A DNA stretch of 64,000 bases, from assembly GCF_019104725.1 (NCBI RefSeq), contig NZ_JAHRXF010000003.1, forward strand, positions 239,963 to 303,962, in the 5' to 3' direction. Made by a program: the position numbers and the translations under genes. Origin of the DNA: Streptomyces corallincola. GTDB taxonomy: Bacteria; Actinomycetota; Actinomycetes; Streptomycetales; Streptomycetaceae. Positions 21,033 to 31,507 of this stretch are shown here, one piece after another. The notes under the pieces are model-generated. The model saw only the letters and a program-made list of their open reading frames with translations, was not told where the DNA came from and did not search any database. The stretch's first letter is position 1, and each line of letters begins with the position of its first letter.

Positions 21033-24000
21033 ATGGCGGGAAGGGGCGGGGGAGCGGGGCGTACCGGCACCTCTGGGGCGAGCGGGGTGCACGGGGGCAC
21101 GGGTGATGCCGGTGGTGCCGGTGGATTCGAGGGCGCCCGGAGTACCGCCGATGACGCGGGGCGGGCGCACGCCGATGTCCTCGTCCGCATCCATGATCCC
21201 GGCGGGCGTCCGCGCGGGGTCGGGTTCCTCGCCGATCACGAGGGCACCCTCGTCACCAGCCACGAAGCGGTGGACGGCCTCGCGGTCCTCATCCTGCGTA
21301 CCGCCACCGGCCGTACCCGTGCCGCCGTCTCCGACGCGGTCACCCCGCTGCCCGCGCTCGGGCTGGCCCTGGTGCGCACCGAGGGCCTGGACACCGAGCC
21401 GCTTCCGCTGAGCGTGCGGGACCGGGCCGTTAGCGGCGCCTATGTGCGGATCGCCGCCGGGGGCTGGCGGGAGGCGCGGGTGCTCGCGGCGACCCCGGCC
21501 GCGTACCGTACGGCCGCCGGGTGCACCCATCACCTGGGCGAAGCCCTGGAGTTGGCCCTCGGCACGGCGGGTCGGGACGCCCTCCGGCTCGGCGGCAGCT
21601 CGGGCGGGCCGGTGCTGGACGCGGAGACCGGCGCCGTCCTCGGTGTCCTCGCCACTGGGCTGGACACCGGCCGCCCCGGCGGGCCCTGTCTCGCGGCGCC
21701 GCTCCTCCCGGACGACGGCCCGCTCGGCGCCCTCCTCGCCCGCAACGCGGCGACCGTGCCCGCGTACGGCGCCGATCTCAACCTCGCCGGAATCCTGGAG
21801 GCCACCGCCGTCTCCGTGGCCCAGGACGGACCCCAGCCGGGTCCCGGCAGCGCGGTACTCCCGGTCGAACGCGCGGGTGTCGTAGCGGAGTTGGACGCCT
21901 TCACCGCCGGGCGCCGCTCCGTCCTCGCCCTCGTCGGGGCGCCGGGCAGCGGACGTACGACGGAACTCGCGGCGCTCGCCGCCCGCCGGAGCGCGGACGC
22001 TCCCACGCTGTGGCTGCGCGGTGCCGATCTGCGGGCCGAGGACATCTCCGTGGCCGACGCGGCGGGCCGCGCCCTGTCCCGCGCGGCCCGGATCGTCGCC
22101 ACCTCACGGCCGGTGCCCACCGCCGACCCCCACGCCCTCACCCCCGCGGCCGTCGCCCGCCTCGCCGCCCGCACCGGCCGCCCCCTGCTCCTCCTCCTCG
22201 ACAGCCCCGAGGAAATGCCCCCTCTCCTCGCCCATCACCTCGCCGCCTGGACCCGGGCCAGCGCATCCTGGCTCCACGACACCGGCGCACAACTCGTCCT
22301 GGCCTGCCGTGAGGAGTTCTGGCAGCGCACAGGTGCGGGGTTTCCGGTGGGGCTGTGCCATGTGCCGGGGGAGCGGGCGGCGGGCGTGCGGGTTCCCGTG
22401 GGCACGTCGGTGTCCGGTTCGGGGGAGGGCCGCTCGCCCGAACCGGACACCGGTGCCGAGTCGGAGGGGCGGTACGACGGGTCGGGCGCCGCAGGTTTCC
22501 CGGCACCGCCCTCTTCCCGGCTCCGTGGGCAGGTTGACGCCGACCGGCCCGCCTCTCGCGCCGAGTCCGCCGAACATCCGCCCGCCCACGGCAAACCCGG
22601 TCCAGCCGTACCCCCGCCCCCGTCCTCTCCCCGCACCGCTGCCCCCGCACCCGCTGCCCACCCCCCGGCGCCGCCCGGCTCCGCCACCTCCGAAGAGACC
22701 CCCGCCGACCCGCCCCCCTGTCTTCGGCTGGGGGATCTCAGTGCGGCGGAGGCGGGGGTGGCCCGGGGGCGGTACGGGATTCCGGAGGGGGCCCTGCGAG
22801 GCAGGGACGCGGGGCATCCGCTGGTGCTGCGGCTGTTGTCGGAGGTGTTCGCGGCCGTGCCTGACGCGCCCCCCGCGGGACCGGCCGACCGGTACGAGGT
22901 GTTCGCGGCGCATCTCGATCTGGTGTGTCTGCGGGTCGCGGTGCGGCTCGCCGCCGAGAACGGGGTGCGGGGCACGGGAGTGCGGCGGCTGGCCGCGCGG
23001 GTCGCAGGACAGGTGCACGAGGCGGCGCGGCGGAGCCTCGGGCCGGGACAGGGCGAGCTGGACCGGGACGCGTTCGAGGCGGTGTTCCCGTGGGGCCCCG
23101 CCCCGGCCCGGCTCGGTGGCGGGACCGGGTGGGCGCCCGCCGTGCTCACCGAGGGACTCCTGGTGCCCGCGGGCTCCGGGTACCGCTTCGCCCACGAGGA
23201 GCTCGCCGACTGGCTCCAGGGCACCCACCTCGACCTGGACGCCGCCCTGCACGCCCTGGTCCACCGCCCCCGTGACCCCGAGGGCGCCCACCCGCTGCCG
23301 GTGCCGCACCACCGCGCCGGACCCGTCGTACAGGCCCTGCTGCTGCTCGGACGCCAACAGGGGCACCGCCAACTGTCCTTCAGGCTGCGGGAGTTGGTGG
23401 ACTCGCTGGACCTCGACCCCGACTCCTGGTGGGCGGCGCGGCTGCTCGCCCGCACGCTGCTCCAGGTCCCGGACGCGGCGCCGTACACCGAGGTGCTGCG
23501 GCTGCTCGCGCGGCGGCTGGTGGCCCGGCGGCTCGACGGGCTGCCGGTTCCGCCCGAGTTCGGGCCGGGCTTCTGGACGGACCTGCCCCTCCCCGACGCC
23601 GAACGCTTCGCCCTGCTGCGGGAACTGGTCCTCGCGGACGGCGCCGCCAACTCCGGCCAGCGGCAGGGCCGTTACCTGGACGCCGTCGCCGACGCCCTCG
23701 TCGCGGACCCCGCTGCCGTACAGCCGTATCTCGTCGGATGGTTCGAGGACGAGCGGGCACTGCCCGGCGCGCCGCACGCCACCGTGGCGACCGCCGCGCA
23801 GGCGCTGCTGCACACCCACCGGCACGGCGCGCTGGACGACCTGACCGACGTGCTCGCGGACAGCGCACACCCCCGTGCCGGGGAACTGCTCGGCGTCCTC
23901 GCGGAGGACGAACCCTCCGCGCTGTGCCGGGCCGTGGACCGCTGGGCGCACGACCCGCGCCCCGGGCGCCGGGCGGCGGCGGTCGCGGCGGGGCTGCGCG

Positions 24001-24974
24001 TCGTACCGCACGCCCGGTCCTCGGCGGACCGCGCGCTGCTGCGGCTCGGCGCGCTCGCGCTGCTGGTCAGGCCCGCCGACCGGAGGCTGCGCGGCGGCGC
24101 GCTGGCGCTGCTGGTACGCGACCCGCAGACCCGCGAGGAACATCTCCCGCAGGCGCTGCGGCTGTTCAGCGACGGCGACCCGGAACTGCCCCCGGCCGCG
24201 CTGGTCGCCGCGCTCACCACGCACACCGGAGCGGTGCTGGACGCCTTCCGCACCCGGCTACTCGCCGGACCGGACACCGGGGAACTCTTCCGCGCCCTCG
24301 CGGAGGTCACCACCACCGGCCTCGCCCGCCGCATCGCCGCCCTGGTCCGCGAGACCCTGGAGCGGCGGCCCGACACCGCCGGGCACGCCGCCACCTACGT
24401 GGACCGCTCCCTCGACCACGGCCCGCTGGCCCGCCCGGTGCTGCTGCCCCTGGTCTCCGGGCTGCTCGACGGCGGTCCGGTCCGGGTCCGCGCGGCCCTC
24501 GCCACCGTGCTCGCCACGCCCGGCACCCCCGTGTCCCGCCCGCTGCGCCGCGAACTCCTCGACTTCCTCCTCACCCACGAACGCGATCCCGACGTCCTCG
24601 ACGCCCTGCTGCACGCCGCCGCCCCGCACGGCGCGGGCCGGGACACCGAACTCCGCTCCCTGGTGCTGCGTACCGGCCGCGTCCTGGCCGCCACCCCGGA
24701 GGGCGCCGCCCGCTTCGACTGGGGCTTGGTCGTCCTCGCCCGGCACGTGCCGGGCTTCGCCGCGCGCACCGCCCGCTGGTCCCTGGAGCGGCCGGAGGAA
24801 TGGCGGTCCGTGGTGGGACCGGCCGCCCGCCGGATGATCGAGCGGCTGGCGGGAGGGGGAGCGGGCGCGGGAACGGAGGCAGGGGCGGGCTCGGGCTCAG
24901 GTTCGGGTTCGGGAGCGGTGTCCGGTGCCGGGCAGGTTGCCGGTGCCGGTGCGGGTGCCGGGGTTCCGGTCTGA
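21033..24974 (+). CDS. trypsin-like-domain / P-loop NTPase / helical-repeat fusion protein
   Basis: 1313 residues from the ATG at 21033 (GGAGGCGGGAAA ahead); an in-frame start at 20928 is weaker. Residues ~45-230 resemble a trypsin-like domain: HADVLVRIHDPGGRPRGVGFL, TLVTSHEAV (H77) and GGSSGGPVLD (S190). The usual catalytic Asp (DLALL-type strand) is replaced: LGLALVR, G110. A STAND/AAA-like NTPase follows: P-loop GAPGSGRTT (302-310, Arg in place of the Walker lysine), RPLLLLLDSPEEM, and QLVLACREEF. A Pro-rich disordered insert (~450-570) interrupts it. The C-terminal half is alpha-helical, HEAT-like, ending in a Gly/Ala/Ser tail. No signal peptide or membrane helix; probably cytoplasmic. 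The role is unknown; such fusions recall bacterial signalling or defence NTPases. Confidence 0.7.
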   Translation: MAGRGGGAGRTGTSGASGVHGGTGDAGGAGGFEGARSTADDAGRAHADVLVRIHDPGGRPRGVGFLADHEGTLVTSHEAVDGLAVLILRTATGRTRAAVSDAVTPLPALGLALVRTEGLDTEPLPLSVRDRAVSGAYVRIAAGGWREARVLAATPAAYRTAAGCTHHLGEALELALGTAGRDALRLGGSSGGPVLDAETGAVLGVLATGLDTGRPGGPCLAAPLLPDDGPLGALLARNAATVPAYGADLNLAGILEATAVSVAQDGPQPGPGSAVLPVERAGVVAELDAFTAGRRSVLALVGAPGSGRTTELAALAARRSADAPTLWLRGADLRAEDISVADAAGRALSRAARIVATSRPVPTADPHALTPAAVARLAARTGRPLLLLLDSPEEMPPLLAHHLAAWTRASASWLHDTGAQLVLACREEFWQRTGAGFPVGLCHVPGERAAGVRVPVGTSVSGSGEGRSPEPDTGAESEGRYDGSGAAGFPAPPSSRLRGQVDADRPASRAESAEHPPAHGKPGPAVPPPPSSPRTAAPAPAAHPPAPPGSATSEETPADPPPCLRLGDLSAAEAGVARGRYGIPEGALRGRDAGHPLVLRLLSEVFAAVPDAPPAGPADRYEVFAAHLDLVCLRVAVRLAAENGVRGTGVRRLAARVAGQVHEAARRSLGPGQGELDRDAFEAVFPWGPAPARLGGGTGWAPAVLTEGLLVPAGSGYRFAHEELADWLQGTHLDLDAALHALVHRPRDPEGAHPLPVPHHRAGPVVQALLLLGRQQGHRQLSFRLRELVDSLDLDPDSWWAARLLARTLLQVPDAAPYTEVLRLLARRLVARRLDGLPVPPEFGPGFWTDLPLPDAERFALLRELVLADGAANSGQRQGRYLDAVADALVADPAAVQPYLVGWFEDERALPGAPHATVATAAQALLHTHRHGALDDLTDVLADSAHPRAGELLGVLAEDEPSALCRAVDRWAHDPRPGRRAAAVAAGLRVVPHARSSADRALLRLGALALLVRPADRRLRGGALALLVRDPQTREEHLPQALRLFSDGDPELPPAALVAALTTHTGAVLDAFRTRLLAGPDTGELFRALAEVTTTGLARRIAALVRETLERRPDTAGHAATYVDRSLDHGPLARPVLLPLVSGLLDGGPVRVRAALATVLATPGTPVSRPLRRELLDFLLTHERDPDVLDALLHAAAPHGAGRDTELRSLVLRTGRVLAATPEGAARFDWGLVVLARHVPGFAARTARWSLERPEEWRSVVGPAARRMIERLAGGGAGAGTEAGAGSGSGSGSGAVSGAGQVAGAGAGAGVPV

Positions 24975-25152
24975 TTCCGGTTCCGGCGGGGCGTAGGGGG
25001 CTTCACCGGGCCTGCCCGTGCCGCTCGGGCGGGTGTGGTGCGGCTCGGGTTCCGGCGGCGTACGGTACGGCGTTTCCGGTGGTGTGCGCTCCGGCGTGCG
25101 CCCGGTCACAGCACCATGCCGATGCGGGCCGGAGGGGCCCGGCATGGCACCC

Positions 25153-25182
25153 TTGGACCTGCACCACAGGTCAAGGTAGACA
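25153..25182 (+). promoter_or_regulatory. candidate ribF promoter
   Basis: -35 TTGGAC, 18-base spacer, -10 TAGACA, 28 bases before the ribF GTG. An imperfect inverted repeat (CCTTGGACCTG / CAGGTCAAGG) spans -35 and spacer, which could be an operator. Confidence 0.45.
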
Positions 25183-25209
25183 CGGACACGGGTTCGAGGA
25201 GCGGTCACA

Positions 25210-26193
25210 GTGCAGCGCTGGCGTGGCTTGGAGGACATCCCCCAGGACTGGGGGCGCAGCGTCGTCACCATCGGGTCCTACGACGGCGTCCACCGCGGCC
25301 ACCAGCTCATCATCAGGCACGCCGTGGACCGCGCCCGTGAGCTGGGAGTTCCCGTCGTCGTCGTCACCTTCGACCCGCACCCCAGCGAGGTCGTGCGCCC
25401 CGGCAGCCACCCGCCCCTGCTCGCCCCGCACCCGCGCCGCGCGGAGCTGATGGCCGACCTGGGCGTGGACGCCGTCCTGGTGCTGCCGTTCACCGCCGAG
25501 TTCTCCAAGCTGTCGCCCGCCGACTTCGTCGTCAAGGTGCTGGTGGACAAGCTGCACGCGCGGGCCGTCGTCGAGGGCCCCAACTTCCGCTTCGGCCACC
25601 GGGCCGCCGGGAACGTCGAGTTCCTCACCGAACAGGGCAAGGTGTACGACTTCGAGGTCGAGGTCGTGGACCTGTACGTCAGCGGGGAGGCGGGCGGCGG
25701 CGAGCCGTTCTCCTCCACCCTGACCCGCCGTCTGATCGCGGAGGGCGACATGGCGGGCGCCCGCGAGATCCTCGGCCGCCCGCACCGGGTCGAGGGCGAG
25801 GTCGTGCACGGCGCCCGCCGGGGCCGCGAACTCGGTTTCCCCACCGCCAACGTGGCGACCCTCCCGCACACCGCGATCCCCGCCGACGGCGTCTACGCCG
25901 GGTATCTGCACGCCCAGGGCGAGGCCATGCCCGCCGCGATCTCCGTCGGCACCAACCCGCAGTTCGACGGCACCGAGCGCACGGTGGAGGCGTACGCCAT
26001 CGACCGCGTCGGTCTCGACCTGTACGGGCTGCACGTGGCCGTCGATTTCCTCGCCTTCGTGCGCGGCCAGGCCACGTTCGACTCGCTGGACGCGCTGCTG
26101 GAGCAGATGGGCGACGACGTGCGGCGATGCCGGGAGATCGTGGCGGGCGACGCGGGTGCCGCCACGGAGGAGGGCGGCGCGGACGCGTCGTAG
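25210..26193 (+). CDS. ribF: bifunctional riboflavin kinase / FAD synthetase
   Basis: 327 residues from GTG at 25210. It phosphorylates riboflavin to FMN and adenylylates FMN to FAD. N-terminal nucleotidyltransferase: TIGSYDGVHRGHQLIIRHAV, VVTFDPHPSEVV, and GPNFRFGHRAAGN. C-terminal flavokinase: VVHGARRGRELGFPTANV (the PTAN motif) and DGVYAGYL. Ends at a 22-bp perfect bidirectional hairpin. In streptomycetes ribF follows truB, here with the large NTPase gene between. Confidence 0.96.
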   Translation: MQRWRGLEDIPQDWGRSVVTIGSYDGVHRGHQLIIRHAVDRARELGVPVVVVTFDPHPSEVVRPGSHPPLLAPHPRRAELMADLGVDAVLVLPFTAEFSKLSPADFVVKVLVDKLHARAVVEGPNFRFGHRAAGNVEFLTEQGKVYDFEVEVVDLYVSGEAGGGEPFSSTLTRRLIAEGDMAGAREILGRPHRVEGEVVHGARRGRELGFPTANVATLPHTAIPADGVYAGYLHAQGEAMPAAISVGTNPQFDGTERTVEAYAIDRVGLDLYGLHVAVDFLAFVRGQATFDSLDALLEQMGDDVRRCREIVAGDAGAATEEGGADAS

Positions 26194-26215
26194 GGCTACG
26201 GGGTTTCCGGCTCAC

Positions 26216-26264
26216 ACGACGGAAGGGCGGCCGGTGCGGAGTGCACCGGCCGCCCTTCCGTCGT
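26216..26264. terminator. bidirectional terminator between ribF and the ESX locus
   Basis: 22-bp perfect inverted repeat with a 5-base loop (left arm 26216-26237, right arm 26243-26264), three bases from the stop of the convergent ATPase gene. Confidence 0.85.
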
Positions 26265-26266
26265 CG

Positions 26267-29134
26267 CTACTGCTGGGGCGGGGCCGGGGGTGCCTGCGGG
26301 GGCTGCTCGGCCTGGGGCTGCCCGGGGGTCTCCGGGGGCTGGGGCGGGTAGGGCTGTCCTTGCGGCTGCGGCTGCGGCTGCGGCGGCTGGCCCTGGGGTC
26401 CCGGCTGGCCCTGCTGCGGCGGATACGGCTGCTGCGGGGGGTACGGCTGTCCGGGCGCCCCCTGCGGGAGGGGCTGCGCGGGCGCCGGGTACGGCTGGGC
26501 CTGCGGGGGCTGGCCGGGGGCGTACGCCTGACCGGGAGGGTAGGGCTGGCCACCGTACGGAGGCTGACCGGCGTACGGGGGCTGGTCACCCTGCGGGGGC
26601 TGACCGGGGTACGGCGGCTGGCCGGGGGCGTACGGCTGCGCGGGGTGGGGCTGTTGGCCCCCCGGCATCGGCTGCTGGCCGGGGAACGGACCCGGCATGT
26701 ACTGCCCCGGCACGTGCTGCCCCGGCGTCTGCTGGCCCGGCATGGGGGGTGCGGCGACCGGCGGCGGGTTGCCGTCGCTGGTCCACAGCCCGTGCGCCTG
26801 CTGGTGCCGTACGAAGTCCTCCGCGACCATCGCCGCGAGGTTGAAGTACGCCTCGCGGACCTTGGGCCGCATCATGTCGAGGTCCACCTCGGCACCGGCC
26901 GACAGATGCTCGTCGAACGGCACCACGACCACGCCCCGGCAGCGGGTCTCGAAGTGCGACACGATGTCATCGACCTTGATCATCTTGCCGGTCTCGCGCA
27001 CCCCGGAGATCACGGTGAGGGACCGCGAGACCAGATCGCTGTACCCGTGCGCGGACAGCCAGTCCAGCGTCGTACTCGCGCTGCTCGCACCGTCCACGGA
27101 CGGCGTCGAGATGATGATCAGCTGGTCGGCGAGGTCGAGCACACCGCGCATCGCACTGTAGAGCAGACCCGTGCCGGAGTCGGTCAGGATGATCGGGTAC
27201 TGCTGCCCGAGCACGTCGATCGCGCGCCGGTAGTCCTCGTCGTTGAACGTCGTGGACACGGCCGGATCGACGTCGTTGGCGATGATCTCCAGCCCGGAGG
27301 ACGCCTGGGACGTGAACCGCCGGATGTCCATGTACGAGTTGAGGTACGGGATCGCCTGCACCAGGTCGCGGATGGTCGCACCGGTCTCGCGGCGCACCCG
27401 GCGGCCCAGCGTTCCGGCGTCCGGGTTGGCGTCTATGGCGAGGATCTTGTCCTGCCGCTCGGTGGCCAGCGTGGAGCCCAGCGCGGTGGTCGTGGTCGTC
27501 TTGCCGACACCGCCCTTGAGGCTGATGACCGCGATCCGGTAGCAGGAGAGCACCGGCGTGCGGATCAGCTCCAACTTGCGCTCCCGCTCGGCCTCCTCCC
27601 GCTTGCCGCCCAGCTTGAACCGGGACGTGGCGGCGGCCGGTCGCCCGCTTCTGGCCTTCTGCCGCTTGGTGTTGAGCAGCCGGTCCGACGACAGCTCCAC
27701 GGCTGCGGTGTAACCGAGCGGCGCGGCACCGGTGTTGGTCGGCTGCCGCTGATCCGGCTGCACGGGCTGCGGCCACGCGGTACCGGCACGCGGGTCGGGG
27801 AGGGGGGCGTCGGCGGGGGCGGGGGCGGCGTGAGGAGGCTGGGGTGCCTGGGCCTGCCGGGGGTGGGGCGGGGTGGGCTCCGGGAAGGCGTAACCGCCGG
27901 GCGCGGGAGGGGTGTTGGGGCTTCCCTGGGGCGGATAGGCGTAACCAGCCTGCTGGGCAGACGGGTTGGGCTGCGGGTAGCCGTAACCGGGCGGCGGGGT
28001 GGGGCCGTTGGGTGCCGGTTGCGGATGCTGCGGACTCTGCGGGGGGAAGCCGTACGCGGGTTGCGGTGCGGCGGGGGGCGCGGGGGGCCCGGCGGGCGGC
28101 TGCGGTGCGGGTGCCGCGCCGGGCTGCTGGTGCCAGGCAGTGGGCGCGGGCTGCGGCGCCTGCGGCTGGAACGGGGGTTGCTGCGGGGGCTGGGGCGGCT
28201 GCGGAGGCTGCGTGGGCTGACCGTGCGGCTCGGGTGCCTGCTGGTCGGGGACCTGCGGCTCCGGTGCCTGCTGGACGGGTGCCTGCTGTACGGGCCAGTC
28301 CGCCGCGTTGGCCGGGGCTGCGGGCTGGTACGAGGGGGGCAGCGGGGGGAGGCCCTGTTGGGGGGTGGGTTGGGGAGTCCAGGCGGGGGACGGGGCCTGG
28401 GGTGTGGGTGCGGGGGTGCTGGGTTCGGCGGGCTCACCGAGGCTCAGCGCGCCGGATTTGGCGGCTTCCTCGGCGGGCTCCTCGGAGGGGGAGGGAGCGG
28501 AGACCTCTGGGGTCTCACGGGTCTCACCCGCGCCTGCGGCCTCCCCGGCCTCGCCGGTCTCTGGGGACGGTGCCTGCGCCTGCCCGGTGATACCGGCCAT
28601 CTCGCGCTGGAGGGCGACGGCGGAGAACCGCATGGTCGCCCCGCTCTCCAGGTCCCCGTTCTCAGCCTCGGGCCCCGCCTCGGAGGAGGACTCCGGGGCA
28701 GCCGTACCCGGCTGCGGCTCGAACCCGTACGGAAGCTGAGGCGCGGACGTGGGCGCAGGCTTGGGCGCCGATGCCGACGGAACGGAGGAATTCCCGCTCA
28801 CCGAACCGGAACCCAAACCGGACCCGGCGGGGCCATCGCCGGTCTGCTGATCCCCCGAGGCGCCGTCACCGGAGTCGCCAAGGGCTCCGCCCCCGGACCC
28901 GGACGCCTCGTGCCCGGCCGGGGTGAACCCGGAGGCGCTCTCGTCCACGGAATCACCGGCCGCGCCGGACCCGGCCGAGGCGCTGGACATTCCGGCCGCG
29001 CTCTGCGTGTACCAGGCGGGCGGCGCATAGTCGATGGTGAACTCGCCGGTGGCGTCCACACCCGACTCCGCGTCGGGCTGGTCGTCGTCGGGCGTGCCCC
29101 AGCCCCCGCGCATCCCGTCCCGATCGCTGCTCAC
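26267..29134 (-). CDS. EspI-like MinD/ParA ATPase of the type VII secretion locus
   Basis: 955 residues from a GTG with a near-perfect AGGAGGAACT site. Residues 1 to about 530 are a disordered region rich in Pro, Gln, Ala and Gly. The ATPase follows: deviant Walker [14 protein letters not shown] (signature lysine 540, P-loop lysine 545), [14 protein letters not shown], and [13 protein letters not shown] and [11 protein letters not shown]. The last ~150 residues are again Pro/Gln/Gly/Tyr repeats (PPYxGQPP type). This architecture with an N-terminal Pro-rich arm resembles EspI of mycobacterial ESX-1, a regulator of secretion under energy stress; the second disordered tail is a difference. Probably cytoplasmic, acting with the EccC ATPase. 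Confidence 0.85.
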   Translation of the reverse strand: MSSDRDGMRGGWGTPDDDQPDAESGVDATGEFTIDYAPPAWYTQSAAGMSSASAGSGAAGDSVDESASGFTPAGHEASGSGGGALGDSGDGASGDQQTGDGPAGSGLGSGSVSGNSSVPSASAPKPAPTSAPQLPYGFEPQPGTAAPESSSEAGPEAENGDLESGATMRFSAVALQREMAGITGQAQAPSPETGEAGEAAGAGETRETPEVSAPSPSEEPAEEAAKSGALSLGEPAEPSTPAPTPQAPSPAWTPQPTPQQGLPPLPPSYQPAAPANAADWPVQQAPVQQAPEPQVPDQQAPEPHGQPTQPPQPPQPPQQPPFQPQAPQPAPTAWHQQPGAAPAPQPPAGPPAPPAAPQPAYGFPPQSPQHPQPAPNGPTPPPGYGYPQPNPSAQQAGYAYPPQGSPNTPPAPGGYAFPEPTPPHPRQAQAPQPPHAAPAPADAPLPDPRAGTAWPQPVQPDQRQPTNTGAAPLGYTAAVELSSDRLLNTKRQKARSGRPAAATSRFKLGGKREEAERERKLELIRTPVLSCYRIAVISLKGGVGKTTTTTALGSTLATERQDKILAIDANPDAGTLGRRVRRETGATIRDLVQAIPYLNSYMDIRRFTSQASSGLEIIANDVDPAVSTTFNDEDYRRAIDVLGQQYPIILTDSGTGLLYSAMRGVLDLADQLIIISTPSVDGASSASTTLDWLSAHGYSDLVSRSLTVISGVRETGKMIKVDDIVSHFETRCRGVVVVPFDEHLSAGAEVDLDMMRPKVREAYFNLAAMVAEDFVRHQQAHGLWTSDGNPPPVAAPPMPGQQTPGQHVPGQYMPGPFPGQQPMPGGQQPHPAQPYAPGQPPYPGQPPQGDQPPYAGQPPYGGQPYPPGQAYAPGQPPQAQPYPAPAQPLPQGAPGQPYPPQQPYPPQQGQPGPQGQPPQPQPQPQGQPYPPQPPETPGQPQAEQPPQAPPAPPQQ

Positions 29135-29375
29135 AGTTCCTCCTGGTGTGGTCGAACACCCGCGTGCACCCTCGTGCCGTGCCGGGGCGACCAAGTCGTC
29201 GCGTTGACGCCGTCCGTCCGTCTTCGGGCGGGGCGGCCGAAGCGCCCCGTCCACCCCTTGGTACGACGACGCCGGTCCACGGGTTCGGGCATGGTGCCGG
29301 GACCCAGCCTAATCACCACCGGGCACCGCCCGGCAGGCCCGCCCGTCCCTCGCTTCCGGACGGGCGGGTGCGGGA

Positions 29376-30137
29376 TCAGTCCATCCGGCGCGGTGTACCG
29401 AGCAAACCGGTCTCGGCGTCGGTCGGTTGGGTCATGACGTACTGCCGGTCCCGGTCGGTGCACCACAGGGTGACCCCGTCGGGCAACGTGGGCAGCGTCT
29501 CCACCTCGGTCCGGCTCAGCCCCATCGTGCGCCCCAGCTCGGCGGCCTCGTCCGGCGAGACCCGCTGGACCCCGGTGAGCCGCGCCTGCCGCAGCAACCG
29601 GGGCGCGACCGGGCTCAGATACGGCAGCAGCGTCAGCACCGACTGCCACGGCCCCGACACCACCCGCCCGCGCGGGGGCCGCATCCCGCAGTCCCGCACC
29701 ACCAGCACCGGCGTACCCGCCGAGGCGCCCTGCGGCGGAACCCGGCCCACCTCATGCACGGCCAGCCCGTTCTGCCCCCCGCCCATCGCGTGCACCATCT
29801 GCATCCACGCCTGCGGCCGTCCCGTCTCCACCGCCACCCGCGCCCCCGTCGCCGCCGTCCGCAACGCCAGCACCTGCGCCGTCCACAACCCCCCGATCAG
29901 CACCACGTCGTACGGCGTCGGCCGATTGATCCCCAACACCGCGGGCTGCCCCCCGGCATCGACCCCGGCCACCACCCCGTCGTCCCCGATGGGGAGGGCC
30001 AGGGAGTCGAGCTGGTCGATGGGCAGGACGTGGCGGGGATGGCGCGGGCCGAGCAGGCCGAAACCGGTACGGAGCCGACCGGAGCGGGGCGCCGGAGCCG
30101 TCCCCTCCGACGGGGCGGGCGCGTGGGGCGTGGCCAT
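29376..30137 (-). CDS. ESX-locus protein of unknown function
   Basis: 253 residues from ATG at 30137, overlapping the eccE stop by one base (TGATG), so translationally coupled to it. After a Pro/Ser-rich opening the protein has a Rossmann-like alternation, YDVVLIGGLWTAQVLALRTAATGARVAVETG, then MVHAMGGGQNGLAVHEVG, TPVLVVRDCGMRPPRG and a C-terminal helical part LSRTEVETLP. No membrane helix. I do not recognise the family; its fixed position behind eccE argues for a part in ESX assembly or regulation. Confidence 0.7.
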   Translation of the reverse strand: MATPHAPAPSEGTAPAPRSGRLRTGFGLLGPRHPRHVLPIDQLDSLALPIGDDGVVAGVDAGGQPAVLGINRPTPYDVVLIGGLWTAQVLALRTAATGARVAVETGRPQAWMQMVHAMGGGQNGLAVHEVGRVPPQGASAGTPVLVVRDCGMRPPRGRVVSGPWQSVLTLLPYLSPVAPRLLRQARLTGVQRVSPDEAAELGRTMGLSRTEVETLPTLPDGVTLWCTDRDRQYVMTQPTDAETGLLGTPRRMD

Positions 30138-31507
30138 CAGCGGGCACCTCCGAGCGGCAGAGTGGCGAGGACACCAGGGAGCTGTTCGCGGTCCAGTCGG
30201 GCCAGTCCCGCACCGGCCTGCCGCGCCGCTCGCTCCAACTCGCGGCGCGCGTCGGTCAGTTCCTGGTCGCTGCGGCCCGTGATCCGGAAGTGGCCGGTCA
30301 CCGACACGTCCTGCTGGGTGCCCTCGGCGAGCGTCAGGCTGAACGTCGTCGCCAGCGCGGGCACCGTCGTCAACTCCGCGACGAGCTGAGCGAGAGACCC
30401 CCCGGACGCCCCGAACTGCGGCCATCGGCGCACCCAGTACGTGGTGTGCCGACGGTTGTCGCAGCGCCAGCTGCGGCTGGACTCCTCGGTCCGCCGCTGC
30501 GGCGCGGAACTCCGCCCGGCCTGGGCCGCCTGGGCGGTCACCATCGGGTTGGCGCACGCCGACGTGGCCAGGGCGGCCGTCAGCTCGTCCTCGGTGAGCA
30601 CGCTCGCGCGGAACCCGGCGCCCGTCAGCCGGCTCGACAGGTGCTCGGCGGCCCGCGTCAGACACTTCTGCGCGCCCGTCAGCCCACCACCGCGCGCGGC
30701 CACCGCCTCCGCGCACAGCTCCGGGTCGAGCTTCAGCGCGATCCACGTGATGCGGACGGCGGGAGAGCCCGTCTGGGCCTGCAACGGACCGTAGTTGCTC
30801 ACCACGACCGACTGCTGCGGAAGATGGAGCGCGGGAGCGGGCTGGGTGTGCACGACGATCTGCGCCGACTCCAGCCGGATGCCGTCCACGTCGAGAACGT
30901 CCCGCACCAGGGCCACCGGCAGGGGCCGACGCCCCCGGTCGGCGCGCAGCGCGTCGGCGTCCGACTCGATCTGCAGGACGGCCGTCAGGAAACCCCCGTC
31001 ACCGACCATGCCGACCGGCCGCTGGTCACGGTCCTCGGCGCGGCCGTGGCTGTAGGTCCGCAGCGCGGGATCGCACTCAAGGGCGGGCGCGAAACCGGAG
31101 TCGGTGCCCGGCGGCACCGGCGTGCTCGCGGCGAGCCGCCTGCGCATCCGCAGCGCGAACAGGGTGCCCAGCCATTCCGGCAGGGAGCGCCCCCGACGGC
31201 GTACGACCGCCAGGGCGACCAGTACGACGCCGAGCACGGCCGCCACCACGAGCGCCACCATGCCGACCAGCCATCCGCACACCACGAGGGCCGCCGCGGC
31301 CTCGATCAGTACGAGCCGACGGAGCGCGAACGAACCGCCCCGCCCCGAACGGGAGGCGAGATGAGGGGTGAACGGGCTCCGGCGGGACGCGCGTGCCTGG
31401 TCGCCGCCCCGCCCCGGGGGTGACGGCACGGTGTCGGGTGACCGGCCGTCCTCACTCGATCGTGGACCCGATTGCGATCGCGATCGGGCCCGTGTCGCGG
31501 AAGCCAT
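30137..31507 (-). CDS. eccE: type VII secretion protein EccE
   Basis: 456 residues from ATG at 31507 (GTG one codon earlier also possible), GGAGGAGT upstream. A basic, Ser-rich N-terminus (~1-75) is followed by two membrane helices (LIEAAAALVVCGWLVGMVAL and VVAAVLGVVLVALAVV) and a basic RRRGRSLPEWLG stretch, the EccE layout. The extracytoplasmic or membrane-peripheral domain contains [42 protein letters not shown] and VTGHFRITGRSDQEL. EccE is a peripheral subunit of the ESX membrane complex. Divergent from eccB. Confidence 0.88.
   Translation of the reverse strand: MASATRARSRSQSGPRSSEDGRSPDTVPSPPGRGGDQARASRRSPFTPHLASRSGRGGSFALRRLVLIEAAAALVVCGWLVGMVALVVAAVLGVVLVALAVVRRRGRSLPEWLGTLFALRMRRRLAASTPVPPGTDSGFAPALECDPALRTYSHGRAEDRDQRPVGMVGDGGFLTAVLQIESDADALRADRGRRPLPVALVRDVLDVDGIRLESAQIVVHTQPAPALHLPQQSVVVSNYGPLQAQTGSPAVRITWIALKLDPELCAEAVAARGGGLTGAQKCLTRAAEHLSSRLTGAGFRASVLTEDELTAALATSACANPMVTAQAAQAGRSSAPQRRTEESSRSWRCDNRRHTTYWVRRWPQFGASGGSLAQLVAELTTVPALATTFSLTLAEGTQQDVSVTGHFRITGRSDQELTDARRELERAARQAGAGLARLDREQLPGVLATLPLGGAR

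Noticed and set aside
26156..29437. 1093-residue plus-strand open frame opposite the MinD-like gene
   Set aside because: Antisense to a gene with Walker motifs and a perfect ribosome site; low-complexity Gly/Arg.
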